From Streptomyces sp. NBC_00490 (GTDB lineage Bacteria > Actinomycetota > Actinomycetes > Streptomycetales > Streptomycetaceae), in NCBI RefSeq assembly GCF_036013645.1, contig NZ_CP107869.1, forward strand, positions 7,502,001-7,566,000: a stretch of DNA of 64,000 nucleotides. The letters run 5' to 3'. Below the pieces are notes generated by a model that was not told where the DNA came from, made no database searches, and saw nothing but the letters and a program-made list of their open reading frames with translations. Each line of letters starts with the position of its first letter. Positions within the stretch are counted from its first letter, which is position 1. This document shows positions 8,237 through 16,391 of the stretch, one piece after another. Both the position numbers and the translations under genes were made by a program.

Positions 8237-9526
8237 TCAGAACCCCAATCCCATGTCCGCCAGCACCTGGCGCCCAATGTTCATGGTCTTGTCCGCGACG
8301 CCCGGCTGACGCCTCCACTTGGGGTCGTTGCGCACCAGCTGCGTGAAGCTGTTCAGGTCCATCGGCTGGGGCTGCCCCTGCGCGTTGGACCTGTTCAACG
8401 CCTGTTTCACACGCGGGGAGAAGACGTTAACGTCCGTCTGCGGGAGCCCCAGTTCCTGTGAAACGACCTGGATATAGGGCTGCGCAAGGTCTTGGATGTC
8501 CGCTCCGGCCTTGATCTGCTCGGCGAACGCCGGGTACAGACCGGCGCTCTGTTCACGGATCGAGGCCTGGATCTGCTCCATCGTCGTCAGGCCGCGAACA
8601 AGGTATTGCGCGTTGTTCAACACGGACTGCTTGGTGACGGAGACGCCGTTCTTGTAGGCCTCTTCCTTGATGGCCCTGGCCGCCTGGCCGGCTGTGCCGC
8701 CCAGTGTCTCCTTCTCCCCGAACTTCACGTACTGGCCCAGGAAGTTCTGGACCTGAGCTTCCTGCCAGCCAAACCAGACCATGTTCTTGGCCAGCTTCTC
8801 CGCGTTCTTGTCGGAGAGGATCGCCCCGGACTGAACGGCCATCTGCTTGGCCGCCACCCGGGCGGCCTCCATCTGCGCCTTGTAGGTCGCCGGGTCCGTC
8901 TTCTGCAAGACCTGCGCCTGACGCACCGTCTCAGAGTTCTTCTTCCACCAGTTCGAGTTCTTCACCTCGGCCTGGAACTTCTGCGCGGTCCACTGGCCCT
9001 CAACGGCGCCGTTGAGCATTTTCCACAGCTCGGGCTGGCTCTTGAAGAACGCGTAGCTCATGCCGTACGTCTCCGCCAGCTCGTGTGCATCGAGCTGCGG
9101 GGCGACCTCTTCGGCGTACCCGCCACCGGAGGAGGCGTCAGCGGAGACGCCGGAGATCCGGCGCCCGCCCATCCACCGGTCCATGTAGTAGCCCTCGGCA
9201 AGGGACGAGATCTTCACGCCCTGCCCCGGCCGCGGGGCATGGATGAATTTGCCGCCCCCGATGTAGATGCCCACATGGTCCGGGCCGGACTGCTTGCGGT
9301 CCGTGTCGAAGTAGACCAGGTCGCCCGCGCGGAGCTTATTCGGCTGGACCGACGCACCCACGTTGATCATGTTGTAGGTGGTGCGGGGAAGGCTGATGCC
9401 GGCCTGGCCGAAAGCCCAGGTCACCAGCCCCGAGCAGTCGAAGCCGGACATGTTCTCGCCGCCCCAGACGTACTGCACGCCCAGGGCCTTCCGCGCCGTC
9501 TCCACGATGTCCTCACCACGCGCCAT
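8237..9526 (-). CDS. Virion protein with N-terminal NlpC/P60 peptidase domain
   Basis: 429 residues. Residues 5-125 form an NlpC/P60 domain with all catalytic elements visible: Cys31 in GFDCSGLVTWAFGQAGI, His84 in GPDHVGIYIGGG and a second His96 in FIHAPRP. These enzymes cut stem peptides of peptidoglycan. The remainder (about 150-429) is a helical domain paralogous to that of the lysozyme-tipped gene downstream (KFQAEVKNSNWWKKN; FTQLVRNDPKWRRQPG). Together the two would carry complementary wall-cutting activities on one family of virion scaffold. It starts 3 bases after the upstream stop. Confidence 0.8.
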   Translation of the reverse strand: MARGEDIVETARKALGVQYVWGGENMSGFDCSGLVTWAFGQAGISLPRTTYNMINVGASVQPNKLRAGDLVYFDTDRKQSGPDHVGIYIGGGKFIHAPRPGQGVKISSLAEGYYMDRWMGGRRISGVSADASSGGGYAEEVAPQLDAHELAETYGMSYAFFKSQPELWKMLNGAVEGQWTAQKFQAEVKNSNWWKKNSETVRQAQVLQKTDPATYKAQMEAARVAAKQMAVQSGAILSDKNAEKLAKNMVWFGWQEAQVQNFLGQYVKFGEKETLGGTAGQAARAIKEEAYKNGVSVTKQSVLNNAQYLVRGLTTMEQIQASIREQSAGLYPAFAEQIKAGADIQDLAQPYIQVVSQELGLPQTDVNVFSPRVKQALNRSNAQGQPQPMDLNSFTQLVRNDPKWRRQPGVADKTMNIGRQVLADMGLGF

Positions 9527-9529
9527 GGC

Positions 9530-10405
9530 TTACTCCGCAGCTCCGTAGATCAGGGACTCGAAAGCGTTCTGATAGGTGGTCACAGCCTGAGTGACCCCGT
9601 ATTCCTTCTTCTTCTTGATCTGCTGCTCGCCGATGTAGGCCTTACCGTCCGCCGTCAGGCCGCCGGTCTGCGTGGTGTCGCTGCCCAGCTGCTGGCCGGT
9701 CTCCATGTCGTACTCAGTGGTGGTCGTGGAGACGACTGGCGAGTTCTGCTCCGCCTGGTGCAACGCATTGGCGAACGCGCCCAGCTCGCCCGCCCCAGGG
9801 TCGCGGCCCATCAGGTTCTGGAAGAGCTGCGTCGACAGGGCCCGCGCCGTATCCGGGTCCGTCAGGTCGATACGGGTGTCCGTCTGCTGCGCCTTGCCGC
9901 CGCCCAGGTAGGTACCGGGCCCGGTGTACTTGCGCTCACCGGTCTGCGTGTTGATCTGCCACACACCGGCCGACGTCCAGGCGTTGGCACCGCCGGAGGC
10001 CTGAACGTAGGAGGCCATCAAGTCGAAGGGGGACACCTTCTTCTTCAGCGCGCCGTACTTCGCGGCCTCCTTAACGAGCTTCTCCCAGAGCTTGGCCCCC
10101 TCCAGGGGGCCGTCCCCGAGCTTGAGCATCCCGGAGAGGATGCCTTGCGCCATGAAGTCGCTCTGCTTCTTCGTGTTCCAGTTGCGGAACTCCGCCTCTG
10201 CTTCTGCCTGCGAGACCCACAGGTCTTGCTTGCGCTTGCCCAGCGAGGCCTGGGCGGCCGGGCTCAGGTACTTGTCGTTCTTGCCGTACATGCCGGAGAC
10301 CTGGCCCATGTAGACCTGGCCGCCCGCGGCGGCGCTGGCCCCGGCGAACGCCTCCAGCCCCGCCTGGTACGGGTCCGGCTTCGGGGTACCGCTCATGATG
10401 GCCAT
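9530..10405 (-). CDS. Hypothetical virion protein, 291 aa
   Basis: The protein starts MAIMSGTPKPDPYQAGLEAF. The start ATG shares a base with the stop of the 1631-residue gene (TAATG), so the two are coupled. Features: a Gly/Ala N-terminus, a central helical part (MAQGILSGMLKLGDGPLEGA), a region with IDLTDPDTARALSTQLFQNLMGRDPGAGEL and a Lys-rich QIKKKKEYGV near the C-terminus. No hydrolase motifs. Likely another internal virion protein of the block between portal and capsid. Confidence 0.55.
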   Translation of the reverse strand: MAIMSGTPKPDPYQAGLEAFAGASAAAGGQVYMGQVSGMYGKNDKYLSPAAQASLGKRKQDLWVSQAEAEAEFRNWNTKKQSDFMAQGILSGMLKLGDGPLEGAKLWEKLVKEAAKYGALKKKVSPFDLMASYVQASGGANAWTSAGVWQINTQTGERKYTGPGTYLGGGKAQQTDTRIDLTDPDTARALSTQLFQNLMGRDPGAGELGAFANALHQAEQNSPVVSTTTTEYDMETGQQLGSDTTQTGGLTADGKAYIGEQQIKKKKEYGVTQAVTTYQNAFESLIYGAAE

Positions 10406-13400
10406 TACGCCTCCTCCTCCAGGCCCAGATCCACGCCCAGGTCCCTGGACAGGTAGCGCGACCACAGATCGCCGAACCGGGTGTCGGACTCCGTGAGGTC
10501 ATCGACGATCCGGCCCCAGCCGGACGCCAGGTCGGCATTGCTCTTTGCGTTCAGTGAGGCGGAGCCTCCCGCCGCGTCCCGCTGCGCCAGGGTCTGTGTC
10601 AGCGCCTTGCGGTAGCCCAGGTATTGCTGGAGCACCCGTAGATCGCTGCGGTTCTTCAGCCGGGACAGCTCGCTGTGCGCCACCGCGGTCAGGCCCGGGA
10701 TCAGCCGGTCATAGCGCTTGGGGTCGATCGTGTAGTAGTCCTTGCTCCACTGCTCGTTGTAGAGCTTGTTTTCGCTCCCATCGGGAAGCAGCGGGTCACC
10801 CAAGACCTTGGCGATAGCCGAGCGCATGTTCTTGAACTGCTCCGCGCCCGGGTCCTCGAAGGAGGTGAAGCCGGCCGAGTGCATCTGCGCCGTCACGGAG
10901 TTGTTGAGCTGCGTGAACTTCGCCCAGCCCAGGCGGCGCTGGTTCTCCGCCATCGCCTCGTCCGCGCTCAGGCGCGTGCGCTGCGCCTCCGCCCCGCCGG
11001 GGACGAGCGGGGAGGAGAGCTGATAGGCGTACGCCTCGGGCGAGAAGGGGCCGTTACCCTCGGGGCCGATGATGAGCGCGGCCAGCTCCGGGTTCGCCGC
11101 AAGGACGTCGGCGTACTTCTGCGTCAGCTCCACGGCTTTCACCGTGGCGGGCACGCCGCCCGTGTTCTCCGTGGTCGCCTGAGCGAACACGAAGTAGCTC
11201 TCGCCGAAGCGGTCAAGGAAGGCCTCGTCCGCGGTGAGCGGGTTCTTCCTGCGCAGGTTGTTGTACTGGTCCCGGAAGAACTGATACTCGTCCGTCCGCT
11301 GCGTCGCGAACGGCTGCGTCCAGGCCGTCGCCGCGGAGAAGAGCCAGTAGTTACGGGTGCGGTCCGCGATCTCCTGAGCAGTCGGCATGGGTGTGCCGAA
11401 GTTCGCATGCTCATACGCGGCCTTCTGCATGATCTGCAACTTGACGCGCTGGTAGCGCTCGTCCGAGGTGTCGAGGGCGGTCACGAAGTTCTTCGCGTAG
11501 GCGGGCAGGCCCTGCTGAAGGACGGTTTCCCCCAGGCCGCCGGGCGTGGGCCCGAAAGGCAAGACGCCGAGATGCCGCAGGATCTCCGCCTGCTTGGGCT
11601 TGTCCTTCACCAGGAGGGATGCCGGGATGCTCACCACAGGGCCCGTGCCGGGGTTGAACCACGGATCACCTTGGGTGATCAGGTTCATCGAGTCCTGCGA
11701 AATCTTCCAGTTCTTCAGCTGGTTGTCGACGCTGTCCAGGCCCCAGGACTTGCCGATGTCGGAGCCAACCACGAACTTCGGCACCCTAGCGATGATCATG
11801 CGCTCGCCCTTGGGGACGAAGCGCTGCACCATCTTGCCCGTCTCGTCGTCCACGACCGTGACGGTGCCATCCCGCTGCACCTTGTTGCCGTCGCGGTCCT
11901 GCATCCATCCCCACGACAGCGGGGCGTTGAAGAACTGCGAGGCGTAGCCGACCACCTGGGGGCGGTCGGCGATGATGCGCGCCCAGCGCTGCCACGCCTC
12001 CGTCGTCGCCGCGAAGAACGGCGACATGAAGCGGAGCATGTGCCCGGCGTCGGAGCGGTGCGCGATGTCGAAGACGAGCTTGCGCGTGTCCTTCAGCGCC
12101 AGGCGCCGGGCGGTCTCCGCCAGGCGGTCTGCATCGGACTGCGTCAGGTGCACGCCCTGCCGCATCTCCTGCGAGGCCAAGGAGCGTGCGTGCCCCTCGT
12201 AGAGCTGGTTGAACAGGGGGTGGCGGGACATGCGGTCGGCAGGCAGCGAGGCCGCCCACTTGTACCACCAGTCAATGACGCCGTCCGCGGCCCGGCTGGC
12301 CTGGTTGGAGCCGGCCAGGGCCTCACCCAACTGCGTGGAGTGCACATACTGCGGATAGACGCCGACCTTGGCCACCTCGGTCAGGTAGTCGATGTCTGCT
12401 TCGCCGCGGGCCACGGCCTCACGCAGGCCGGGGGCTGCGTCGGAGAGAGGTATGTACTCGTCGACCTCATGCCACACGGACTGAGCGATGCGCTCCGGGG
12501 TGTCGTAGGTGATGCCCAGACGCTTGCGGTACGCCCGCCCCTGCGGCGTGGTGCGCAGCCACCGCGCCATCTCGCCCGGCGTGGAGCCGTTGACCGCCAT
12601 CCTCGCGAACGGATCTTGCATGATCTGATGGTTGATCGCCTTGTGCCAGGCCTCCACGAACCTCTCTTCGGTGCCCGGGTACGAAATCGGCGCCGCCGCC
12701 TTGGAGTTGTAGGAGCGCTGAAGGTTGGAGTGGATCAGCTGCTTGTTGCGCTGAAGCAGCGTCCTCAGGGAGTCGTCGGACGAAATGAGCTTCATGTAGT
12801 ACTCGCCCTGCTCACCCGCCCCGGAGGCGGGCAGCCGCACGCCGGGGGCCACCTCCACCTGGCGGTCCAGCTGCGAGGACTGGCGGAACCCGCGGGCCCG
12901 CGCTTCCAGCGCGGTGCGCTCGGCCAGCTCCAGGCCCTCGCGGTGCCCGGCAAGCTCCTGCATACGGACTTCGAGGTCGTAGTCCACCCGGTTGGCGCCG
13001 CTGGCCAGGTAGGTGCGCTCACTGACCACCGCGTCCCGCTGCTGAGTCAGGCGCTGAATCAGCGTATCCATGGCCGCGGTCTGGCCGGGTGCGCCCTGGG
13101 CGCCCTGCGCTGACCGGCGGTACTGCATGTGCTGAAGACGCGCCTCGGCGCGCTCAAGGTCCGTAGCAAGGACGGCCAGGCGCGTGTCCCGCCTGGCGTT
13201 GCGCGCCTCGATGCGGGGTGCGATCTGGGCAATCTCCTCGTCCGCGTAGCGCATACCCTCCCGGGCCACCGCGGCAGCGCCCTCGTAGTGGGAGGCCGGG
13301 CGGTAGTGGAAGAGGTTCGTTGCCAGGTTCTTCACGCCGAAGCCCGCGCGTGCCGCCATGGTGGCGGCGCCCAGGCGGGCCGTCTGCCCCAAGAGGTCGT

Positions 13401-15300
13401 CCGAGAGGACGCGGGGGATGTAGCCCAGGCGGAAGAGTGTGGCAAATTTCCACAAATGTGACATGTAGTCCAGGCCGTCAACGATCCAGTCCGGGTTCCC
13501 GGCGCGGGCGGTACGGATCGCCGAAAGGGCGCTGGAGTGGCGGGCGAGCGTGGTGTCCAAGGCCTTGAGGTCGATCAAGATCTGGTCGTTCGCGAGCTTG
13601 GTCACCATGTTGGGGTGGATCTTCAGACGGCCATCGTGACCGGCGAAGATGTCCGCACTCTGGCGGGTCTCGCCCTCCACCATCGGGCGGTTGGCGCCGG
13701 AGTAGCGGCGCAGCTCCTCCTGCCCGCGGGTGATGTTGGAGCGGTACTCGCGGTACAGGGCCAGGCCCTCGTCATACGTGAGGCCGTGCTTCTGCGCCAC
13801 GGCCGTGACGCCGTGGCCCTGGATCTGCTCCAGGGCCTCGATCCGCTGCCCCTCGGTCGTGGTCTTGAGGTAGTTGTTCAGATACTCCGCGCGGATCTCC
13901 GGGCCGATGCCGGGGATGCGGGAGATCAGGCCGCGCAGCTCGTCCACGCTCTCCGGGTGGATGTCGTCGATGGCGATCAGCCCATTGGGGTGCGCCTCGG
14001 CGAAGGAGCGGACGAAGGTGGCGGAGGAGCCGAACATGTCCGACGCATAGATGCGCGTCTTGCCGATCGCGTTGACCTCGCGGGAGGTCGACCCCATCGC
14101 GGGGCCGGTACGGAACAGCCGCTGGTTCGCCGTGCGGGCATACGCCCGACTGCCCGAGAGTCGGGTCAAGTTCAGGGCGTCCAGCTCCGCGTAATGGCCC
14201 AGCGTCGCGTCATAGCGGGCCACCAGGTCTTCATCCGCCGCGATACGCGTGCGCAGCTCGTCCATACGGTTCGTGACCATGGCCTCGGCCTGCGGATTCG
14301 CCTGCGCCTGGACGCGGGGGAGGGCCTCCACCTCCAGGTTCGCCAGGCGCGAGGTGTCCTGCTCCATCCGCATCGCCGCGGCAGCGTTCTGCGACTGGAG
14401 CTGTGCGCGCGCCTCGACGTCGCCCAGCGTCGTACGCAGGAAGAGAGCCACTTCGTCCGGGCTCTTGAGCTGGGAAATGATCCCGCCGGCCCGGGGCCCC
14501 AGGGCCGACTTCTTGAACATGCTCAGGTTGTTGATCAGGTCCGGCTGGGCCCGGTTGTTCCAGATGAATTCTTGGGCACGCGCCATGCGCGAAGAGGCCA
14601 TCATCTGGTTCAGGTCACCGGCGCTCCAGCCCTCGCGCGGGCGCGGCGTGACCACGAATTCCTTGCGCGCGGCGCCGATCGCCTTACCGGCGAGAATCGT
14701 CGGGTCCAGCCACCAGCGCGCGGCGAAGTCCGCTGCGCCCGAGGCGTACTTGAAAAAGGTCGAATCCCGGCGCAGCTGCTCGACCGCCCTGTTGCCGACC
14801 ACGGGCATGCCGCCACGCTTCAGCAAGTCCTGCTGCTCGTCCTCGGTCAGGTCGTCCCACCCGGGCGGGAGGTACGCCTTGGGCGGGGTGGCGTACAGCG
14901 GGCGGTCCTTGAGGATCTCTTCCACCTCACCGTGGTCCGCCCAGAAGGCCTGACCAGGGCTGACGTGGTTGGCGACCTGCCATGCTTTGCCCCATGCGGA
15001 GGCAGAGAGCAAGTCGCCCATGTTGCCGTTCTCCGCGTGCGTGCCCGCCAGGAGGAACGTACTCATCGGCTGGGATACGCCGTTGTCGTACGCCCAGGCC
15101 ATGCCGTGGAGGATCTTCTCCAGAGGCCTGCCCGCGGGCTCCAGAACCTTCTTCTCGATGAAGCGGCCCGTCGCGGACTGGCCCACCTCTTCATCGTCGC
15201 CCAGCGCCCAGGTGAGGCCCTGGTTCGCGTACGTGCCGACGATCGGGACGGCGATCGAGCCGTCCCGCACGTTCTTCAGGAAGTCATCCCATCCGCCCAT
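10405..15300 (-). CDS. Very large virion protein, 1631 aa, candidate internal/ejection protein
   Basis: The largest gene in the window. It is predicted to be mostly helical, with coiled-coil stretches around residues 300-370 (QNAAAAMRMEQDTSRLANLE) and 690-780 (RDTRLAVLATDLERAEARLQ), aromatic-rich patches (FRLGYIPRVLSDDLLGQTAR; MLRFMSPFFAATTEAWQRWA) and an acidic C-terminus ending GLEEEA. I see no polymerase, helicase or protease motif. Giant helical proteins between portal and capsid are typical of short-tailed phages, where they form the ejectosome (T7 gp15/gp16-like role). Its hydrolase function appears to have been moved to the separate NlpC and lysozyme-tipped genes that follow. The call is by position and character. 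Confidence 0.6.
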   Translation of the reverse strand: MGGWDDFLKNVRDGSIAVPIVGTYANQGLTWALGDDEEVGQSATGRFIEKKVLEPAGRPLEKILHGMAWAYDNGVSQPMSTFLLAGTHAENGNMGDLLSASAWGKAWQVANHVSPGQAFWADHGEVEEILKDRPLYATPPKAYLPPGWDDLTEDEQQDLLKRGGMPVVGNRAVEQLRRDSTFFKYASGAADFAARWWLDPTILAGKAIGAARKEFVVTPRPREGWSAGDLNQMMASSRMARAQEFIWNNRAQPDLINNLSMFKKSALGPRAGGIISQLKSPDEVALFLRTTLGDVEARAQLQSQNAAAAMRMEQDTSRLANLEVEALPRVQAQANPQAEAMVTNRMDELRTRIAADEDLVARYDATLGHYAELDALNLTRLSGSRAYARTANQRLFRTGPAMGSTSREVNAIGKTRIYASDMFGSSATFVRSFAEAHPNGLIAIDDIHPESVDELRGLISRIPGIGPEIRAEYLNNYLKTTTEGQRIEALEQIQGHGVTAVAQKHGLTYDEGLALYREYRSNITRGQEELRRYSGANRPMVEGETRQSADIFAGHDGRLKIHPNMVTKLANDQILIDLKALDTTLARHSSALSAIRTARAGNPDWIVDGLDYMSHLWKFATLFRLGYIPRVLSDDLLGQTARLGAATMAARAGFGVKNLATNLFHYRPASHYEGAAAVAREGMRYADEEIAQIAPRIEARNARRDTRLAVLATDLERAEARLQHMQYRRSAQGAQGAPGQTAAMDTLIQRLTQQRDAVVSERTYLASGANRVDYDLEVRMQELAGHREGLELAERTALEARARGFRQSSQLDRQVEVAPGVRLPASGAGEQGEYYMKLISSDDSLRTLLQRNKQLIHSNLQRSYNSKAAAPISYPGTEERFVEAWHKAINHQIMQDPFARMAVNGSTPGEMARWLRTTPQGRAYRKRLGITYDTPERIAQSVWHEVDEYIPLSDAAPGLREAVARGEADIDYLTEVAKVGVYPQYVHSTQLGEALAGSNQASRAADGVIDWWYKWAASLPADRMSRHPLFNQLYEGHARSLASQEMRQGVHLTQSDADRLAETARRLALKDTRKLVFDIAHRSDAGHMLRFMSPFFAATTEAWQRWARIIADRPQVVGYASQFFNAPLSWGWMQDRDGNKVQRDGTVTVVDDETGKMVQRFVPKGERMIIARVPKFVVGSDIGKSWGLDSVDNQLKNWKISQDSMNLITQGDPWFNPGTGPVVSIPASLLVKDKPKQAEILRHLGVLPFGPTPGGLGETVLQQGLPAYAKNFVTALDTSDERYQRVKLQIMQKAAYEHANFGTPMPTAQEIADRTRNYWLFSAATAWTQPFATQRTDEYQFFRDQYNNLRRKNPLTADEAFLDRFGESYFVFAQATTENTGGVPATVKAVELTQKYADVLAANPELAALIIGPEGNGPFSPEAYAYQLSSPLVPGGAEAQRTRLSADEAMAENQRRLGWAKFTQLNNSVTAQMHSAGFTSFEDPGAEQFKNMRSAIAKVLGDPLLPDGSENKLYNEQWSKDYYTIDPKRYDRLIPGLTAVAHSELSRLKNRSDLRVLQQYLGYRKALTQTLAQRDAAGGSASLNAKSNADLASGWGRIVDDLTESDTRFGDLWSRYLSRDLGVDLGLEEEA

Positions 15301-15491
15301 CAGGCCTCCGGCTCAGCGAAGGACATCTCAGAGGGGTAGACGTCGATCGGCGTACGCGCGGCCTGGAGGCCGAAGGCCAGGTCATAGCCGACGTGGCCCG
15401 GGTTCGGGCCGTTCACGGCCATGTCGAAAGCGAGCGCGGGCGTGTCGTCGAAGAACGCCAAGTAGTTCCCGAACTGAGTCCACCACCCCAT
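15300..15491 (-). CDS. Small late phage protein, 63 aa
   Basis: The protein starts MGWWTQFGNYLAFFDDTPAL and ends PSEMSFAEPEA. It overlaps the 1631-residue gene by TGATG. The N-terminus is rich in Trp and Phe, and the last ten residues are acidic. There is one hydrophobic stretch but no convincing membrane helix, so a holin role is not supported. Confidence 0.55.
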   Translation of the reverse strand: MGWWTQFGNYLAFFDDTPALAFDMAVNGPNPGHVGYDLAFGLQAARTPIDVYPSEMSFAEPEA

Positions 15492-15492
15492 G

Positions 15493-15942
15493 TCACGCCA
15501 TCCCCTTCAGCATCCGCACCATGTTCCGCGCGGACTTGCTCGACCCCGGCTGATTCGCCATGTGCTCGAAATAGGGCAGGTACATCACGAGCCGGCGCAT
15601 GTCCTGATCCACCTCGTTCGGCAGACCGAGGGCCTCAAGCCCCGGCCCTTCGCCCAGCGCCGCGCCCGCCGTTACCGGCGTGCCCGGCTCCTGCGTACCG
15701 GCATCGAGGCCCACCAGGCCCTCCGACACGTCCGCCACCTGCGGAGCCCCGACATCCCCGCCCGGGGATGCCGACACGGGGGCCGCCTGCTGGAGCTGAT
15801 CCAGCTCCTGGCGCTCCCCGTACGCACCGCCCGAGGGTGTACGGATGGGCTGCGAGGGCCCGCCGTCAGTGCGCTTGGACAGCGCACCCGGCCCGCTGAC
15901 GGGGGCCGGGCTGCCCGGCTGTCGATATCCGCCGCGGGCCAC
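15493..15942 (-). CDS. Disordered late phage protein, 149 aa
   Basis: GTG start. The first 60 residues are low complexity (Gly, Pro, Ser, Gln), followed by a short helical region (LVGLDAGTQEPG) and an ordered C-terminus (EVDQDMRRLVMYLPYFEHMANQPGSSKSARNMVRMLKGMA). It lies 1 base before the 63-residue gene. No family recognised. The C-terminal helix with Met and Tyr could be a docking segment. Confidence 0.55.
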   Translation of the reverse strand: MARGGYRQPGSPAPVSGPGALSKRTDGGPSQPIRTPSGGAYGERQELDQLQQAAPVSASPGGDVGAPQVADVSEGLVGLDAGTQEPGTPVTAGAALGEGPGLEALGLPNEVDQDMRRLVMYLPYFEHMANQPGSSKSARNMVRMLKGMA

Positions 15943-15945
15943 GGC

Positions 15946-16173
15946 TTAGTGAGCCTTGTTCTTGTCGTTGCTGCCAGTCGGCGCAGGCTTGGTGCCCAGG
16001 CTGGTGGTGTTCCAGCCCACGACGTTCGGCGTCACGGTGTTGCCGTCCGTGTCGCCGCTGTTCTCACCCTGCATCGGCTGCTGAGTGTTGGGCTGCTCCA
16101 TGCCGCCCTTGAGGTGCTCCATGGGCTTGCTCCCGCCCTCGTGGTACGGGTCGCCGCCGAATCCGTCAGTCAT
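15946..16173 (-). CDS. Small disordered late phage protein, 75 aa
   Basis: The protein starts MTDGFGGDPYHEGGSKPMEH at the ATG that overlaps the preceding stop (TGATG). It is Gly, Asn, Thr and Gln rich, hydrophilic, and ends NDKNKAH. No recognised domain. The longer upstream reading frame is rejected because it overlaps the zinc-binding gene entirely. Confidence 0.5.
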   Translation of the reverse strand: MTDGFGGDPYHEGGSKPMEHLKGGMEQPNTQQPMQGENSGDTDGNTVTPNVVGWNTTSLGTKPAPTGSNDKNKAH

Positions 16174-16391
16174 CAGTTCTCCCTGTTCTTGGGGTCCTTG
16201 TGCGTCTCGCACCACTTGGCGCGAGGGCCCTTTGAGGCCTTCGGCTCCGAGCACCCGTCGTGCTCGCACAGCGAGCCCGCGAAGTCGGGCTCGACGAGGT
16301 TCCGCGCGTGGTCGCGCACCGCCTCTTCGCACCCGAGCCAATGCCCCTGGTGGTTGTTCTCGGCCTCGCGGCCACACGTCGGGCAGCTCAT
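16173..16391 (-). CDS. Small zinc-binding protein, 72 aa
   Basis: Two metal-ligand clusters are visible: CPTCGREAENNHQGHWLGC near the N-terminus and CEHDGCSEPKASKGPRAKWC-x-x-H in the C-terminal half. The pairs CxxC, CxxxxC and WCxxH fit a treble-clef or zinc-ribbon fold, as in small proteins encoded next to phage portal and HNH genes. The start overlaps the portal stop (ATGA). Role unknown; DNA or protein binding is possible. Confidence 0.6.
   Translation of the reverse strand: MSCPTCGREAENNHQGHWLGCEEAVRDHARNLVEPDFAGSLCEHDGCSEPKASKGPRAKWCETHKDPKNREN

Noticed and set aside
10675..13113. Long plus-strand open frame (about 810 codons) opposite the 1631-residue gene
   Set aside because: Antisense shadow of a high-GC gene: extreme Arg/Gly/Val/Leu composition, no ribosome-binding site, and the minus-strand frame has normal codon use and operon packing.
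15300..15491. Holin candidate (63-residue late protein)
   Set aside because: Only one weak hydrophobic stretch with acidic and polar residues inside; no clear membrane helix.
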